Below are positions 1 to 10,919 of a stretch of 64,000 nucleotides of DNA, one piece after another. Source of the DNA: Aestuariirhabdus litorea (GTDB taxonomy: Bacteria > Pseudomonadota > Gammaproteobacteria > Pseudomonadales > Aestuariirhabdaceae); assembly GCF_003864255.1 (NCBI RefSeq), contig NZ_QWEZ01000002.1, forward strand, positions 1,240,001 to 1,304,000. Direction: 5' to 3'. The notes beneath the pieces are model-generated. The model did no database searches. It was given only the letters and a program-made list of their open reading frames with translations, and was not told the DNA's origin. The translations under genes and the position numbers were made by a program. Each line of letters opens with the position of its first letter. Position 1 is the stretch's first letter.

Positions 1-1
1 G

Positions 2-1045
2 CAGAGCCGTGGCGGCCAGCAGGTGCTGGGTCGGCTGGGGGATGTGCTGGTGATCCTGCTGTTGGCTTATGTGGTGTGGGAGGTGGTGCGCACTTTGATC
101 GAACAGCATATGCCGGAGACGCAGGAGGACGCAGATGCCGCCCCCGAAGGGGAAGGCGGAGCGGGCGGGGCCACCCGCACCGAAACGCTTCTGCCGCTGC
201 TGCGTAGCTTCATCCTGGTGGTGTTGGTGGTGGTCGTGGTACTTACCCTGCTGCACAGTTTGGGGATTGAGATCGGCCCCCTGATCGCGGGGGCGGGTGT
301 GGTCGGTATCGCAGTGGGCTTTGGCGCCCAAAAGCTGGTGCAGGATGTGATTTCGGGTATCTTTTTCCTGCTCGATGATGCCTTCAGGCGTGGAGAATAC
401 ATAGAAACCGGAGGGCTGAGGGGGACGGTAGAAAAGATCTCGATGCGATCCATGCGGCTTCGCCATCACCTGGGCGCGGTGCAAACCATCCCCTACGGCG
501 AGATCGCCACGGTGAAAAACCTGAGCCGGGACTGGATCACCATGAAGCTTGAGCTGCGCCTTCCCTACGATACCGATATAGAGAAGGTGCGCAAAACCAT
601 CAAGAAAGTGGGGCAGGAGATGCTCGAGGATGAGGAGATGGGCCCCAGCTTTATTCTGCCCCTCAAGTCCCAGGGGGTGATGCGGGTGGAGGAGTCGGCG
701 TTGATCGTGCGTATGAAATTCACCAGCAAGCCGGGTGAGCAGTGGATCATCCGGCGCGAGGCGTTTCGCCGGGTGCGGGATGCCCTGCAGCAGCAGGGCA
801 TCACCTTCGCGCACCGGGAGGTGCGGGTTCGGCTACCCGAAGAACTCGAACATGGGCATCCGGCGGAGCCGGCAGCGGCAGTAGCCGGTGGCCCGTCAGC
901 GACGGCGGTAGGCGGCCCCGACCCGCAGCGGGAAAAGTTGGTCGAGCAGGCCACCGCCGCCGCGACCACCGCGGTGATCGCGGCTGAGCTGGCCCGTCAG
1001 CAGAAGCTTGATGGGGCCGAAGAGGGGGACGGTGAGGAGATGTAG
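2..1045 (+). CDS. MscS-family mechanosensitive ion channel, 5' end missing
   Basis: The reading frame is open to the left edge, so the gene starts outside the window; 347 residues are visible. It belongs to the small-conductance mechanosensitive channel family, which opens under membrane tension to release solutes during hypo-osmotic shock in the inner membrane. Hydrophobic segments are seen near the start and after an acidic linker. They are followed by the Gly/Ala-rich pore helix GAGVVGIAVGFGAQKLVQDV, the most conserved MscS element, and then the beta domain (FRRGEYIETGGLRGTVEKIS). The Ala/Gly-rich, charged C-terminal tail after about residue 280 looks disordered. It converges with nadC with only 4 bp between the stop codons. 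The missing N-terminus could hold further membrane helices or a periplasmic domain, so the exact subfamily cannot be told. Confidence 0.9.
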   Translation, partial: QSRGGQQVLGRLGDVLVILLLAYVVWEVVRTLIEQHMPETQEDADAAPEGEGGAGGATRTETLLPLLRSFILVVLVVVVVLTLLHSLGIEIGPLIAGAGVVGIAVGFGAQKLVQDVISGIFFLLDDAFRRGEYIETGGLRGTVEKISMRSMRLRHHLGAVQTIPYGEIATVKNLSRDWITMKLELRLPYDTDIEKVRKTIKKVGQEMLEDEEMGPSFILPLKSQGVMRVEESALIVRMKFTSKPGEQWIIRREAFRRVRDALQQQGITFAHREVRVRLPEELEHGHPAEPAAAVAGGPSATAVGGPDPQREKLVEQATAAATTAVIAAELARQQKLDGAEEGDGEEM

Positions 1046-1049
1046 CAGG

Positions 1050-1934
<885 letters not shown>

Positions 1935-2022
1935 CTAATCATCAGTAGTGGCGCCGGATTATAGGGGGGATTGGCGGTGCTGTTAAGTCACTATCCCCCG
2001 TGCCCTGGTGGTTGAGGAGCGG

Positions 2023-2550
2023 TTAGCCCGGGGGGAGCGGCCTCAGGGTGAGCTCCTGGCCGCGCTGGGTAAACTCCAGCTGCCGCAGGGCGCTCATGCC
2101 GAGCAAGACCTCGTCCCCCTGCATGGCGGGATTAATGCTGGCAGGGACGTCGTACAGCACAATCTCGCCCATCTGCAGGCTGGCAATGCGGGTGCTGAAT
2201 ACCCGCACCCGGCCGTTGGCTGTATTGGCATACCCGGCGACACCCCTTTGCAGTCCTGCCTTGCGGGCCAGGCTTTCGGCGACCACAACCGCCGTGGCAC
2301 CGGTATCCAGTAGCAGGGTGGCGGGTTGACCGTTGATGGCGCCTGTCAGCAGGTAGTGGCCGAAGCGGTTTTGCCGGAGCACCAGCTCCGGCAGGCCATC
2401 GGCATCGAGTCGACTTTGGGGGGTGCTATTGGGGTTGTATTGCTGCTCCTCGACCCCGGCAAAGTAACGGGTCAGCAGCGCCAGGCCGATGATCCAGGCG
2501 ATCGCGATCATCCAGTGCCCGCGGCGTTTATGGGGGTTTTCTGCGGCCAT
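2023..2550 (-). CDS. Membrane-anchored retropepsin-like aspartic protease (TIGR02281 type)
   Basis: A protein of 175 residues with one N-terminal hydrophobic segment (about residues 12-30, rich in Ile/Ala/Leu) preceded by positive charges. That predicts a signal anchor with the rest in the periplasm. The C-terminal 120 residues are a single retropepsin-like domain: GQPATLLLDTGATAVVVAES carries the catalytic DTGA motif, and a second hydrophobic half ends with DEVLLGMSALRQLEF, the usual LGM(S/N)xL ending of clan AA proteases. Such single-domain proteases act as dimers. The substrate is unknown. The start was taken at ATG 2550; an in-frame TTG lies 6 bp upstream. A TATAAT sits directly before the start with no clear ribosome binding site, so the mRNA may be nearly leaderless. 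Confidence 0.85.
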   Translation of the reverse strand: MAAENPHKRRGHWMIAIAWIIGLALLTRYFAGVEEQQYNPNSTPQSRLDADGLPELVLRQNRFGHYLLTGAINGQPATLLLDTGATAVVVAESLARKAGLQRGVAGYANTANGRVRVFSTRIASLQMGEIVLYDVPASINPAMQGDEVLLGMSALRQLEFTQRGQELTLRPLPPG

Positions 2551-2890
2551 GGTCAATTATAGGCGGACTCGGTTGTGGGGGTACAGTCCGGGGGGCGAGG
2601 TCTCTTATAAATCAAAGGAGCAAAATAGAGCTGTTTACTTACTATCGTCATTAAAAAGATGGAAATTTGACGCAGTTCTGGGGTCGATGTGACATGCCTC
2701 CCTAACCCGCGAAATTGTTGGGCTAGGGGCTACCTTATCGTTTTATACTGGCTTTCAGGATAGCGCCAGCCGTCCCCGGGAAGTGGGGGCGCAGGCACTC
2801 AGGTGAAGCAGCAGATCAGGGAGTGAGGCTGACGGGGGCGACCCCGGTGCGGGAGGGAATGGTTGACCCGCAAAGAGTGGAGAGAGGGCG
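2551..2890. other. Intergenic region between the divergent retropepsin and DUF1631 genes
   Basis: These 340 bases hold no convincing gene. The left half is locally AT-rich (about 2600-2670) compared with the flanks, which fits promoter DNA for the two divergent genes. Reading leftwards, TATAAT lies at 2556-2561 on the minus strand. Reading rightwards, a TATACT at 2744-2749 could be a -10 element for the DUF1631 gene, but no matching -35 was found. No tandem repeat was seen. Confidence 0.4.
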
Positions 2891-5179
2891 ATGAACAGAG
2901 ATTCAAAAGTTGTATCCCTGACACCGGTCAGCGGTAGCAACGCGCCCGGATTAAAGCTAGCCAGGCCGCTACAGAAAATCCGTCAGCTTGCGATCAGGCA
3001 GCTGGCGGTACTCCTGCGGGGATTGTTTGATAACGCAGATGATACCCTGTTTGATATGGCCGATAAGGCGGGCTCGAACTCCGAGCAAAACATCTATTTC
3101 GAAGCGATGCGTGACCTGCGTTTGAAGCGCCGGGTCATGGAATCGCGTTTCTACCGTACTATCGATGAAGGGTTTCAAAGCTTGTCCCAGGCAGAAGCCA
3201 GTGAGGTTAAACTGGGAGCGGTCTCTATTGAGGGCCTCAGTATTCTGCAGAACGATGAGCTGGAGCAGTCGGTCGCCATCGAGGGTATGGTGTCCCGGGT
3301 GCTTAACCGTGATCAGGGTATGTCACTGAGCCACCTCAGTACCCGTATCGACTCGCTGGTGTCCCGCAACATCACCACGGTTAACAACCCGATGGGCCCC
3401 AAGCTATTGTGCGAAGCCTTCAACATAGCCTGCAAAGAGCTGGACGTCGATATCAAGGTCAAGCTGATCGTTTTTAAGCTGTTTGAAAAGTACGTACTTA
3501 ACCAGATTGAAAAACTCTATCTGGAGCTCAACCACACGCTGGTGGCTGATGGGGTGTTGCCGGGCCTGTCCCATGTGCAGTCCCGCAAACCGTCACCGGC
3601 GCCTCGCCAGCCAACGCCTGAAACCGCAGCCAAGGAAGCGGAAAGCCCGGTAGAAGTTCAGCTGGCCCAGCAGATGTTTGGCGCACTGCGTGGCCTGATG
3701 GCCAAATCCAGTGTGGTGCAGCGCGCGGGAAGTCGTGCAGCGGCCGGTTACTCGGGAGTTGCCAGTCAGCAGGAGCTGATGGGGTTGTTGTCCCAGCTGC
3801 AGCAGACGACCCAGGAGGTCTCTGGGGCCGAGGATGTGCGAGGCGCGCTGCAGGACCTGATGGTGACCCAGCAGCGCAACCGGGCCTTGAGCAGTGTTGA
3901 TGACGATGCGATCAACCTGGTCTCCATGCTGTTTGAGTTCATCCTCGATGACAGCAACATTCCCGAGGGGGTCAAGGCGTTGCTGGGCCGAATGCAGATC
4001 CCGATTCTCAAAGTCGCCATCATCGACAAGGCGTTCTTTAGCAAGGCCTCCCATCCTGCTCGCAAATTATTGAATGAGATGGCCTCGGCTGCCCTGGGTT
4101 GGAGCGACCAGGATAGCCAGACCCAGGACCGGTTGCTGCAGAAGATGGAGCAGCTGGTGTTCCGCATTTTGCGCGAGTTTGAGGACAACATTAGTATCTT
4201 CTCCGACTGCCTCGACGATTTCATGGGCTTTGTCGCCCGCGAGCGTCGCCGCAGTGAGTTGATGGAGCAGCGGGTTCGTGATGCCGAGGAGGGGCGGGCA
4301 AAGACCGAAACCGCCCGCGATGCGGTTCAGTCTGCGTTAGCTGAAAAGATGGTGGGCAAAACCCTGCCAGCGGTGGTGGTTGATCTTCTCGAGGATGCCT
4401 GGAGTCGGGTCCTGCTGTTGATTCAGCTTAAAGAGGGCGAGTCCTCTCCGAGGTGGCAGGAGGCTCTGGACACCGTTGATGATCTGATCTGGAGTGTCAG
4501 GCCGATGGCCGATGCGGCCGACCGTAAACGGTTGCTGAAAATGGTGCCCGGGTTGTTGAAAGCGTTGCGAGTTGGGCTGACGGAGGTCGCCTACGACTCC
4601 TTCGCAATGAATAAACTGTTTGCCGATCTGGAAGCGATCCACCTGAGCAGCTTTAAACCCAAGCAGCTTGTTGAGCCCAGGGCAGACAGGCCGGTCGCTG
4701 CCGGGAAGATCGCCGTCCCCCATCTTGCTGAGGAGAAGGCGCAGCCGGATACACCCGCCGCCCCCCCGGCCTCGGTGGCGGAAGTTATGCCAGAACCGGT
4801 GCAAACGGTAGAGGTTCGGGTTAAAGGGATCGATCCTGCGACCCCCGAGTCCGCCGAGGAGATCTCCTCTCCGGTTGAGCTGACTGAGGATGATCCCAGC
4901 TTCCGCCTGATCGACAATCTCAAGGTGGGGGCCTGGGTTGAGTTTGCTGAAAGTGATGTACGTTCATTTCGTTGCAAGCTGGCGGCCGTGATTAAAGCGA
5001 CCGGTAAGTATGTGTTCGTTAACCGGACCGGCGTCAAGGTTGCCGAGAGAACCCGAAGCCGTTTGGCGCTGGAGCTGCGTGATGGCAGTATGCGCCTGCT
5101 GGACGATGCGCTTCTGTTTGATCGGGCACTGGAGTCGGTTATTGGTAACCTGCGGAAGATGAACCAGGCGGAGGGTTAA
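2891..5179 (+). CDS. DUF1631 family protein
   Basis: A 762-residue protein of the DUF1631 family, known mainly from Pseudomonas and other gammaproteobacteria; its biochemical role is not established. It has no signal peptide or membrane segment and is predicted to be cytosolic. Residues 30-560 are mostly long amphipathic helices, with a Pro/Ala-rich linker near 225-245 and a second Pro/Ala/Glu-rich linker around 610-665. The last 85 residues (KVGAWVEFAESDVRSFRCKL, then GKYVFVNRTGVKV) look like a small beta-barrel resembling the PilZ fold, but the RxxxR and D/NxSxxG cyclic-di-GMP signatures are not evident. The ATG follows a purine-rich GAGAGAGGGCG. It is transcribed alone, upstream of ampD. 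A link to cyclic-di-GMP or surface behaviour is inferred only from the fold and the neighbours. Confidence 0.88.
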   Translation: MNRDSKVVSLTPVSGSNAPGLKLARPLQKIRQLAIRQLAVLLRGLFDNADDTLFDMADKAGSNSEQNIYFEAMRDLRLKRRVMESRFYRTIDEGFQSLSQAEASEVKLGAVSIEGLSILQNDELEQSVAIEGMVSRVLNRDQGMSLSHLSTRIDSLVSRNITTVNNPMGPKLLCEAFNIACKELDVDIKVKLIVFKLFEKYVLNQIEKLYLELNHTLVADGVLPGLSHVQSRKPSPAPRQPTPETAAKEAESPVEVQLAQQMFGALRGLMAKSSVVQRAGSRAAAGYSGVASQQELMGLLSQLQQTTQEVSGAEDVRGALQDLMVTQQRNRALSSVDDDAINLVSMLFEFILDDSNIPEGVKALLGRMQIPILKVAIIDKAFFSKASHPARKLLNEMASAALGWSDQDSQTQDRLLQKMEQLVFRILREFEDNISIFSDCLDDFMGFVARERRRSELMEQRVRDAEEGRAKTETARDAVQSALAEKMVGKTLPAVVVDLLEDAWSRVLLLIQLKEGESSPRWQEALDTVDDLIWSVRPMADAADRKRLLKMVPGLLKALRVGLTEVAYDSFAMNKLFADLEAIHLSSFKPKQLVEPRADRPVAAGKIAVPHLAEEKAQPDTPAAPPASVAEVMPEPVQTVEVRVKGIDPATPESAEEISSPVELTEDDPSFRLIDNLKVGAWVEFAESDVRSFRCKLAAVIKATGKYVFVNRTGVKVAERTRSRLALELRDGSMRLLDDALLFDRALESVIGNLRKMNQAEG

Positions 5180-5267
5180 CCACCACGGTGAGGCCGCCGG
5201 CCGATGCTGTAATGGTCCGGGTCAGCTGCTAAGATGCGGGCATCATACAGGCTTCAGGTTGTTGTCG

Positions 5268-5825
5268 ATGTTGCAGCTAACGGATCAAGGGTTGATCAGC
5301 GGGGTACCTTTTCTGGACTCGCCCAATTGCGAGGATCGTCCAGAGGGGAGTGAGGTATCCCTGTTGGTTGTTCACAACATCAGTTTACCGCCCGGCCAGT
5401 TCGGCTCCGGCGATATCACGGATTTTTTTCTCAACCGCCTCGATGTGGAGCGCCACCCCTATTTTCATAGCATCGCCGGATTGCGGGTTTCGGCGCACCT
5501 GTTGATTGATCGGCAAGGAGCGATCACTCAGTTCGTACCCTTCCACAGGCGGGCCTGGCATGCGGGCAAATCCTGCTATGCATCCCGTGAAAACTGCAAC
5601 GACTTTTCCATTGGCATCGAGCTGGAAGGCTGCGATGACCTGGCCTATACCGACCCCCAGTACCAGGCGCTGGCGGCTGTGACCCGCGCCCTCATGGCCC
5701 GTTACCCCGCCCTTACCCGCGAGCGAATTTGTGGCCATTCGGATATCGCGCCGGGACGCAAAACGGATCCCGGCCCTGCGTTTAGTTGGGACTATTTCTA
5801 CGCGCAGCTGGATCTGCTTTTTTAG
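5268..5825 (+). CDS. ampD: 1,6-anhydro-N-acetylmuramyl-L-alanine amidase AmpD
   Basis: A cytosolic zinc amidase that cleaves the lactyl-L-alanine bond of anhydro-muropeptides during peptidoglycan recycling. Loss of AmpD in related bacteria derepresses AmpC beta-lactamase. It has 185 residues from the ATG at 5268; an in-frame TTG lies 9 bp upstream. Motifs: VVHNISLPPGQFG with the first zinc His, HLLIDRQGAITQFVPFHRRA, WHAGKS, FSIGIELEG with the catalytic Glu region, and GHSDIAPGRKTDPGPAF with the remaining His and Asp zinc ligands and the Lys-Asp pair. It has no signal peptide, unlike periplasmic AmiD-type enzymes. The permease that imports its substrate, ampG, lies 7 kb away in the same window. 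Confidence 0.95.
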   Translation: MLQLTDQGLISGVPFLDSPNCEDRPEGSEVSLLVVHNISLPPGQFGSGDITDFFLNRLDVERHPYFHSIAGLRVSAHLLIDRQGAITQFVPFHRRAWHAGKSCYASRENCNDFSIGIELEGCDDLAYTDPQYQALAAVTRALMARYPALTRERICGHSDIAPGRKTDPGPAFSWDYFYAQLDLLF

Positions 5826-5940
5826 TATTTGACGCAAAGATCTCTATAAGGTGCCATTGAGCTGGCGCTGTTGTAAGGTGGGAGTCAAAGGCCCATGAGT
5901 TGGCCTGGATGCCATACAGTGATAATAGGGAGACTGTTCT

Positions 5941-7950
5941 ATGTCGTCGGTTTTTGTTCCTGCCATCAAATTGATGGGGCGCCTCTCCTTCGCGCTCAAG
6001 TTCAGTTTGATCAGCGCGTTGTTCCTCGTGCCTCTACTGGTGACCAGCTACAAGGTGATTGATAGCTCGTTGCAGTCGATAGCCACGACCCAGCAGGAGC
6101 AGAACGGGATAGAAGCCATGCGAGTGGGATTGCAGTTGCACCGGGCCGGTGCCGAGCAGCTGCAGCTGGTCGAGGTGGTTAATATTGTTGGCAAGACCAA
6201 TGAGGACACCCCCTGGAAGCCGCGTATGGAGGCGCAGGCTCAGGCGCTGGCCGCCGAACTCGCAGGTGCCCGTGAGCTGGCGCCGATGGCCCCCTTCACA
6301 GAGGCCCTGGAGCGGGTCGCGCAGCGCCTGGACGGGTTGCAGGGGGTCAACGGGGTGGAGCGCCAAAAAGCGGCCGAGTCCCTGCGCAACAGTACCGCCC
6401 AGCTACTGGATGCGATTGAGGACGGCAGCGGCCTGTCGCAGGATGATAGTCGTGATGTGCGACGGCTACTGAAGTTTGCCGGCGAGCAGCTACGCCCGCT
6501 GCTGGGTCTGCTGGGCAGTGGCCAGGCAGTGGGTAGCTACTCCCTGGAACAACGTTACCTGAGCGAATTTTTCAGCAACAAACTCTATGACCAGGTGGAG
6601 AGTCTCAAGCTTGGTGCCGGGCTTTACGATGAGCGGGTCAAGGAGTTGCTGGGCCCTCTTGAGGTTCCCGAAGTGGAGGCTTCAGCGGCAGCGTTGTCGG
6701 GAGAGCTGAACGCCCTGGCGGATCGGCTGGAGAATGGCATCTTGCTGGCCGACAGTTATGCGGTGGACAGCACCACCTTCTTTGACCAGACCGCCAGCCA
6801 GATAGGCGAGGTGTATCGGGTGGTCGATGCTGTACTGGCTGAGATCGAACACCAGCTGACGGAACGCCAGGCCGTTGAGCGCCGCGCACTTTGGGTCATG
6901 GTGGGCGTGCTGTTGCTGGTGCTGCTGGTCATTACCTATCTCTACGGTGGCTTTTTCCTGTCGATGCGTGAAGGGATGAAATCCTTCACCCGGGCGGTTC
7001 ACCGGGTCGCTGAGGGGGATATGACTACCGAGGTGGCCATCCACAGCCGTGACGAGCTGGGTGCGCTGGGAGAAGAGTTCAACACCATGACGCGACAGAT
7101 TCAGGAGCTGCTGGCATCGGTTGATGCCACCGTCAGCCAGGTGCAGGGGCAGGCTGAAGTGGTCAGTGGCAGTGCCGAGCGGAATCACCAGTTGATCAGC
7201 GAGCAACGCTCACAGGTTGAGCAGGTGGCGGCCGCCATGAACCAGATGACCGCCACCGTACAGGAGGTAGCCAGTAACTGTGTTAACAGCGCCGACTCGG
7301 CCAGCCGTGCAAATAGTCGCACCGTAGAAGGGCAGGCCCTGGTGGAGCAAAGCTGCACCGGCATTCGCTCCCTTGCGGAGGGGATCAACAGCGCAGCGGC
7401 CACCATCAACCGCCTTGCCGAGGACAGCAAGAGCATCAGCCAGATGCTGGATACGATCAAAGGGGTCGCTGAACAGACCAACCTGTTGGCGCTGAACGCG
7501 GCCATCGAGGCGGCTCGGGCGGGGGAACAGGGGCGAGGTTTTGCGGTGGTTGCCGATGAGGTGCGCACCCTGGCCCAGCGGACCCATGGATCCACCGAGG
7601 AGATCGAAAGCATTATCCAGCGCTTGCAGCAGGGGGTAAGCCAGTCGGTCAGTGCGATGGAGCAAAGCCATCGGCAAGCGAACGATACGGTGCAACAGGC
7701 TGAGCAAATGGGGGAGTCCCTGCAGGAGATTGTGGCTGCGGTTGACCATATTGTGAGTGAGAATCACCAAATCGCTCAGGCGGCGGAAGAGCAGACATCG
7801 GTAGCCAGTGAGATCGACCAGAGTCTGGTGTCCATTAACTCCATGGCGGAGCAGAGTGCAGAGACTTCGAGCCAGACCGAGCAAGCCAGCCAGGAGATGT
7901 CGAGGCTGGCGGGCGAGCTCAAGGCGCGGGTGGCCACCTTTACCGTCTGA
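5941..7950 (+). CDS. Methyl-accepting chemotaxis protein
   Basis: An inner-membrane chemoreceptor of 669 residues. It has an N-terminal transmembrane helix at about residues 20-40, a long helical periplasmic sensor region (about 41-315) of unassigned ligand, and a second transmembrane helix near 316-340 ([20 protein letters not shown]). A HAMP linker follows at about 340-395 ([28 protein letters not shown]), then the cytoplasmic coiled-coil signalling domain. The hairpin tip [20 protein letters not shown], followed by [18 protein letters not shown], is the conserved CheA/CheW contact. No C-terminal CheR-binding pentapeptide is seen. The ATG follows ATAGGGAGACTGTTCT. Its 3' end overlaps the convergent kinase gene by 11 bp. 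Confidence 0.95.
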   Translation: MSSVFVPAIKLMGRLSFALKFSLISALFLVPLLVTSYKVIDSSLQSIATTQQEQNGIEAMRVGLQLHRAGAEQLQLVEVVNIVGKTNEDTPWKPRMEAQAQALAAELAGARELAPMAPFTEALERVAQRLDGLQGVNGVERQKAAESLRNSTAQLLDAIEDGSGLSQDDSRDVRRLLKFAGEQLRPLLGLLGSGQAVGSYSLEQRYLSEFFSNKLYDQVESLKLGAGLYDERVKELLGPLEVPEVEASAAALSGELNALADRLENGILLADSYAVDSTTFFDQTASQIGEVYRVVDAVLAEIEHQLTERQAVERRALWVMVGVLLLVLLVITYLYGGFFLSMREGMKSFTRAVHRVAEGDMTTEVAIHSRDELGALGEEFNTMTRQIQELLASVDATVSQVQGQAEVVSGSAERNHQLISEQRSQVEQVAAAMNQMTATVQEVASNCVNSADSASRANSRTVEGQALVEQSCTGIRSLAEGINSAAATINRLAEDSKSISQMLDTIKGVAEQTNLLALNAAIEAARAGEQGRGFAVVADEVRTLAQRTHGSTEEIESIIQRLQQGVSQSVSAMEQSHRQANDTVQQAEQMGESLQEIVAAVDHIVSENHQIAQAAEEQTSVASEIDQSLVSINSMAEQSAETSSQTEQASQEMSRLAGELKARVATFTV

Positions 7951-9934
7951 GGCGAATGCTGAATTCGGTGCCCTGACCGGGGGTTGATTGCACCGTCAGC
8001 GCTCCCTTGTGATTATTGCGAATGATAAAAAAGGAGACGGACAGGCCCAGGCCTGTCCCCTCGCCCACCTCCTTGGTGGTAAAGAAGGGCTCGAAGATAC
8101 GCTTACGCGTTTCAGCATCCATACCCACCCCGTTGTCCTCAACACTGATGACCGCCCAGGCGCCTTCGCTGCGGGTACGAATCTTGATGAGTCCTTTCCA
8201 GTCAGGATCCTGGCGGCTGAAGATCGCATGGGCCGCATTCTTGACCAGGTTCAGCAGCACCTGCTCCAGTTCATTGGGGATGCAGGGGACCGCTTCCAGC
8301 GACTCGTCCAGTTCGCTGACGATTTCTATTTCGTGGCGGATGATCCGGCTGCGGATACCAAGGTCGCTATAGGCGATCTCAAGTGTTCGACGAACCAGCT
8401 CGCTGAGTGAGGTGGGTACCAGCATTCGATTGCTGCGCCGGCTGAACTGCAGCACGTTGTTGACGATGGAGGAGGCGCGCGCGCCGGCGTCCTGGATATT
8501 TCCCAGGAATCGCAACACCTCGCGTTTTTTCAGGTAGTAGTTCAGCCGCTCCAGGTCCACCCCCAGCTGGCTGGCGACCTCGATGTTTTTGGCCAGGTTA
8601 GGCGACACCCGGCGCTTGATGTTCTGGGCGCTCTGGATAATGGCCCCGAGAGGGTTGTTGATCTCATGGGCCATGCCAGCGGCAAGCTGCCCAACCGAGA
8701 TCATCTTTTCGGATTGCACCACCATCTCCTCCATGCGCAGCCGTTCGCTGACGTCATCGATGCGGATCACTGCACCGGCATGCTGCCCGCCTTGCAGAGG
8801 GTAAACGATCATCTCCAGCGTTCTCTCCTCGCCGCTGGCAAACAGGGGAAGCTGTTCTACCGATTGGATGCTGTTCTGGGTGATGCTGCTTCTGATGCTC
8901 GGAAGGTGGGTTGCCAGCAGGGGGACAACCTCATTGACCGGCCGGCTCAGTGCATCACTGCGCTGAACCTTGAACAGCTTTTCCGCTTCGTTGTTCCACT
9001 GCTGGATCAGCAGCTGCTCATCCACTGCGATCAGCGTCGAGGGCATCGAGTCGATGATGCTGGAGAGAAAGTTTTGTAGTCCGGTCAACTCCTGCTCGAT
9101 GCGAGTGCGGACCCGCACTTCATGTTCCAGCGACTTGTTGGCTTCGCTCGTCTCATGCGCCAGCGCCTGGGCCTGCTGTCCGGCGCGCTCGGCTCGATCC
9201 CGCTCGCTGGTCAGCATCAGGTCCCGAGCTTCTATGCGGTTGAGCATGGTGTTAAAGGTACTGGCCAGTACACCGGTTTCATCATCGAACTGTTTCTGTG
9301 CGCGAACCTGGTAGTTTTCTCCATCGGATACAGTGTTAGCGATGGAGATCAGGTGGAGGATGGGGGCGGTGATCAGGTACTGGATAAGGCGATTGAGGAT
9401 TAGCAGCAGGGTCAGAATCAAGAGCACCATAATGGGGGCGGCGATGGTGATGCCGAGAACAAAATGCTGCGGCAGGCGAGCGCTGGCTTTGGCTATCACC
9501 GTCAGCTCCCCCTCAGCAGGGTGAAGCACGGTCAGCGCATGCAGGTCGCTATCGTCTCCCGGCCGAGGAAGTGTGGCAGGCATCGGGGGCAGGTTTTGCT
9601 CCTGGCTGGCCTGGGCGATTAGCGCTCCACCCGGGTTGTAGAGACCAAGCTGGATAATCTCATCCTCGGGCTCCAGTAACGACTGTAAAAGGTTGTGGGT
9701 GTGCTCGCTGGAAGATGATAATGGCTCGTGTCCTGCCTGGGTATGCAGGATGTACTGGATACGGTTAACTGCAGAGGGGATCAGGTACTTACCGGAAATG
9801 TAGTAGGCCGTCAGGGTAAGGACCACAATGGAAAATGCACAGATCGATACCACTACGGCGATCTGTATCGCCAGCAGCTTACGCCCTAAGGGCAGGTTGG
9901 CAATAACGTTCCGTAATGCAGTTAAGGAGGTCAC
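7940..9934 (-). CDS. PAS-containing sensor histidine kinase
   Basis: A 664-residue inner-membrane histidine kinase with a GTG start. The order is: transmembrane helix about 20-45, short periplasmic sensor (46-165), second transmembrane helix (about 166-190), HAMP ([18 protein letters not shown]), a coiled coil, a PAS domain about 290-400 ([17 protein letters not shown]), a dimerisation/phosphoacceptor domain with the H-box [20 protein letters not shown], and an ATPase domain with N-box [19 protein letters not shown] and [16 protein letters not shown] spacer of about 45 residues between the H-box helix and LQFSRRSNR is larger than in NtrB-type kinases. No response-regulator gene is adjacent on this strand; the closest is the receiver protein ending at 10920, two genes upstream in the same direction. 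Its ligand is unknown. Confidence 0.93.
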   Translation of the reverse strand: MTSLTALRNVIANLPLGRKLLAIQIAVVVSICAFSIVVLTLTAYYISGKYLIPSAVNRIQYILHTQAGHEPLSSSSEHTHNLLQSLLEPEDEIIQLGLYNPGGALIAQASQEQNLPPMPATLPRPGDDSDLHALTVLHPAEGELTVIAKASARLPQHFVLGITIAAPIMVLLILTLLLILNRLIQYLITAPILHLISIANTVSDGENYQVRAQKQFDDETGVLASTFNTMLNRIEARDLMLTSERDRAERAGQQAQALAHETSEANKSLEHEVRVRTRIEQELTGLQNFLSSIIDSMPSTLIAVDEQLLIQQWNNEAEKLFKVQRSDALSRPVNEVVPLLATHLPSIRSSITQNSIQSVEQLPLFASGEERTLEMIVYPLQGGQHAGAVIRIDDVSERLRMEEMVVQSEKMISVGQLAAGMAHEINNPLGAIIQSAQNIKRRVSPNLAKNIEVASQLGVDLERLNYYLKKREVLRFLGNIQDAGARASSIVNNVLQFSRRSNRMLVPTSLSELVRRTLEIAYSDLGIRSRIIRHEIEIVSELDESLEAVPCIPNELEQVLLNLVKNAAHAIFSRQDPDWKGLIKIRTRSEGAWAVISVEDNGVGMDAETRKRIFEPFFTTKEVGEGTGLGLSVSFFIIRNNHKGALTVQSTPGQGTEFSIRLRR

Positions 9935-9986
9935 GCAGGTGTCTCTGGGCCAGGGGAGTAGTACATATCAAAGTGTAGCCAAACCC

Positions 9987-10913
9987 TTAGTGGATGCCCC
10001 GTCTCTCGAGCTCCTCAAGCAGGCGCTTATGTTCCGGCATGGTTAACCCTATGGCCTGTGCCTGCTGGAGAATGAAGCCGTTGATAAAGGGAAGTTCGGT
10101 GGCCCTGCCGCATTGGCTATCCTGGTAGGTCGAAGAGTAATTGGCGGCTGTGTCTCGGCAAACCTGCCTGACCTGCCGGGGAATCTGCTCGGCGAATCCC
10201 ATGCCCAGCTGGCGGTAGAGGGAGCGGGTTTCATCGCTGAGGGCCTCCAGTCGTCCCCTCTTTTCGCCCTCAAGAAGGTCACCGTTGCGGCACTGGTAGA
10301 GAGCGGTCAGGCCGTTGATGCTGGCATTGATGGCGAGCTTCATCCAAAGGCGATCCCCGATCTGTGGATCGTGCTGGATCCGGAGACCACTTTGCCCCAG
10401 TGAGGACACCAGCTCCGGGCTGTGATCGCTGTCGGAGGCGTGCAACTTTCCCAGCCAGCTCTGTCCATGGCCGGCGTGCACCACTTCATGGGGGGCGGGC
10501 AGGTAGGCTCCCTCGGTGGTGCTCAGGCAGTAGATGTCCAGTTGCGGAAATCGCTTGATGATCTGCTGCTGGCTACCCAGGCCATTCTGGCAAAGGACGA
10601 CACGGGCATTGTTGCTGAGGTGGGGCAGGGCCTGCTCGATCGCCGGCAGGGCATCCGGAGCTTTGCAGCAAAGGAGCAGCCGCTCGATGGGGTGCGCCAG
10701 CGACTCCAGCCTGTGTTGGGCCAGGGGAAGCTCGATGGCGGCACTGTCGGCACTCTCCCTTAAGCGCAGGCTCCCTTGTCGCTCCTGACGGGCCAGCAGG
10801 TGGACGCCAACGCCCTGCTGGGCAAGACGGGCCGCCCAGAGCGAGCCCATGGCGCCGGCCCCGAGAACGGTCCAGCCAGGGTCAGGGCAGGGGGCAGTGC
10901 CGGTGCTAGGCAT
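9987..10913 (-). CDS. panE: 2-dehydropantoate 2-reductase
   Basis: A cytosolic NADPH-dependent ketopantoate reductase that makes pantoate for coenzyme A synthesis. It has 308 residues from the ATG at 10913. The N-terminal Rossmann fold begins WTVLGAGAMGSLWAARLAQQ (GxGxxG motif). It is followed by LLCCKAPDALPAI and by VVLCQNGLGSQQ, the conserved NG substrate-binding motif. The catalytic Lys lies in LWMKLAINASINGLTALYQC, and SSTYQDSQCGRATELPFING is the C-terminal active-site signature. It starts 6 bp after the stop of the response-regulator gene, so the two probably share a transcript, an unusual pairing. An in-frame TTG lies directly after that stop as an alternative start. Confidence 0.94.
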   Translation of the reverse strand: MPSTGTAPCPDPGWTVLGAGAMGSLWAARLAQQGVGVHLLARQERQGSLRLRESADSAAIELPLAQHRLESLAHPIERLLLCCKAPDALPAIEQALPHLSNNARVVLCQNGLGSQQQIIKRFPQLDIYCLSTTEGAYLPAPHEVVHAGHGQSWLGKLHASDSDHSPELVSSLGQSGLRIQHDPQIGDRLWMKLAINASINGLTALYQCRNGDLLEGEKRGRLEALSDETRSLYRQLGMGFAEQIPRQVRQVCRDTAANYSSTYQDSQCGRATELPFINGFILQQAQAIGLTMPEHKRLLEELERRGIH

Positions 10914-10919
10914 CGGCAA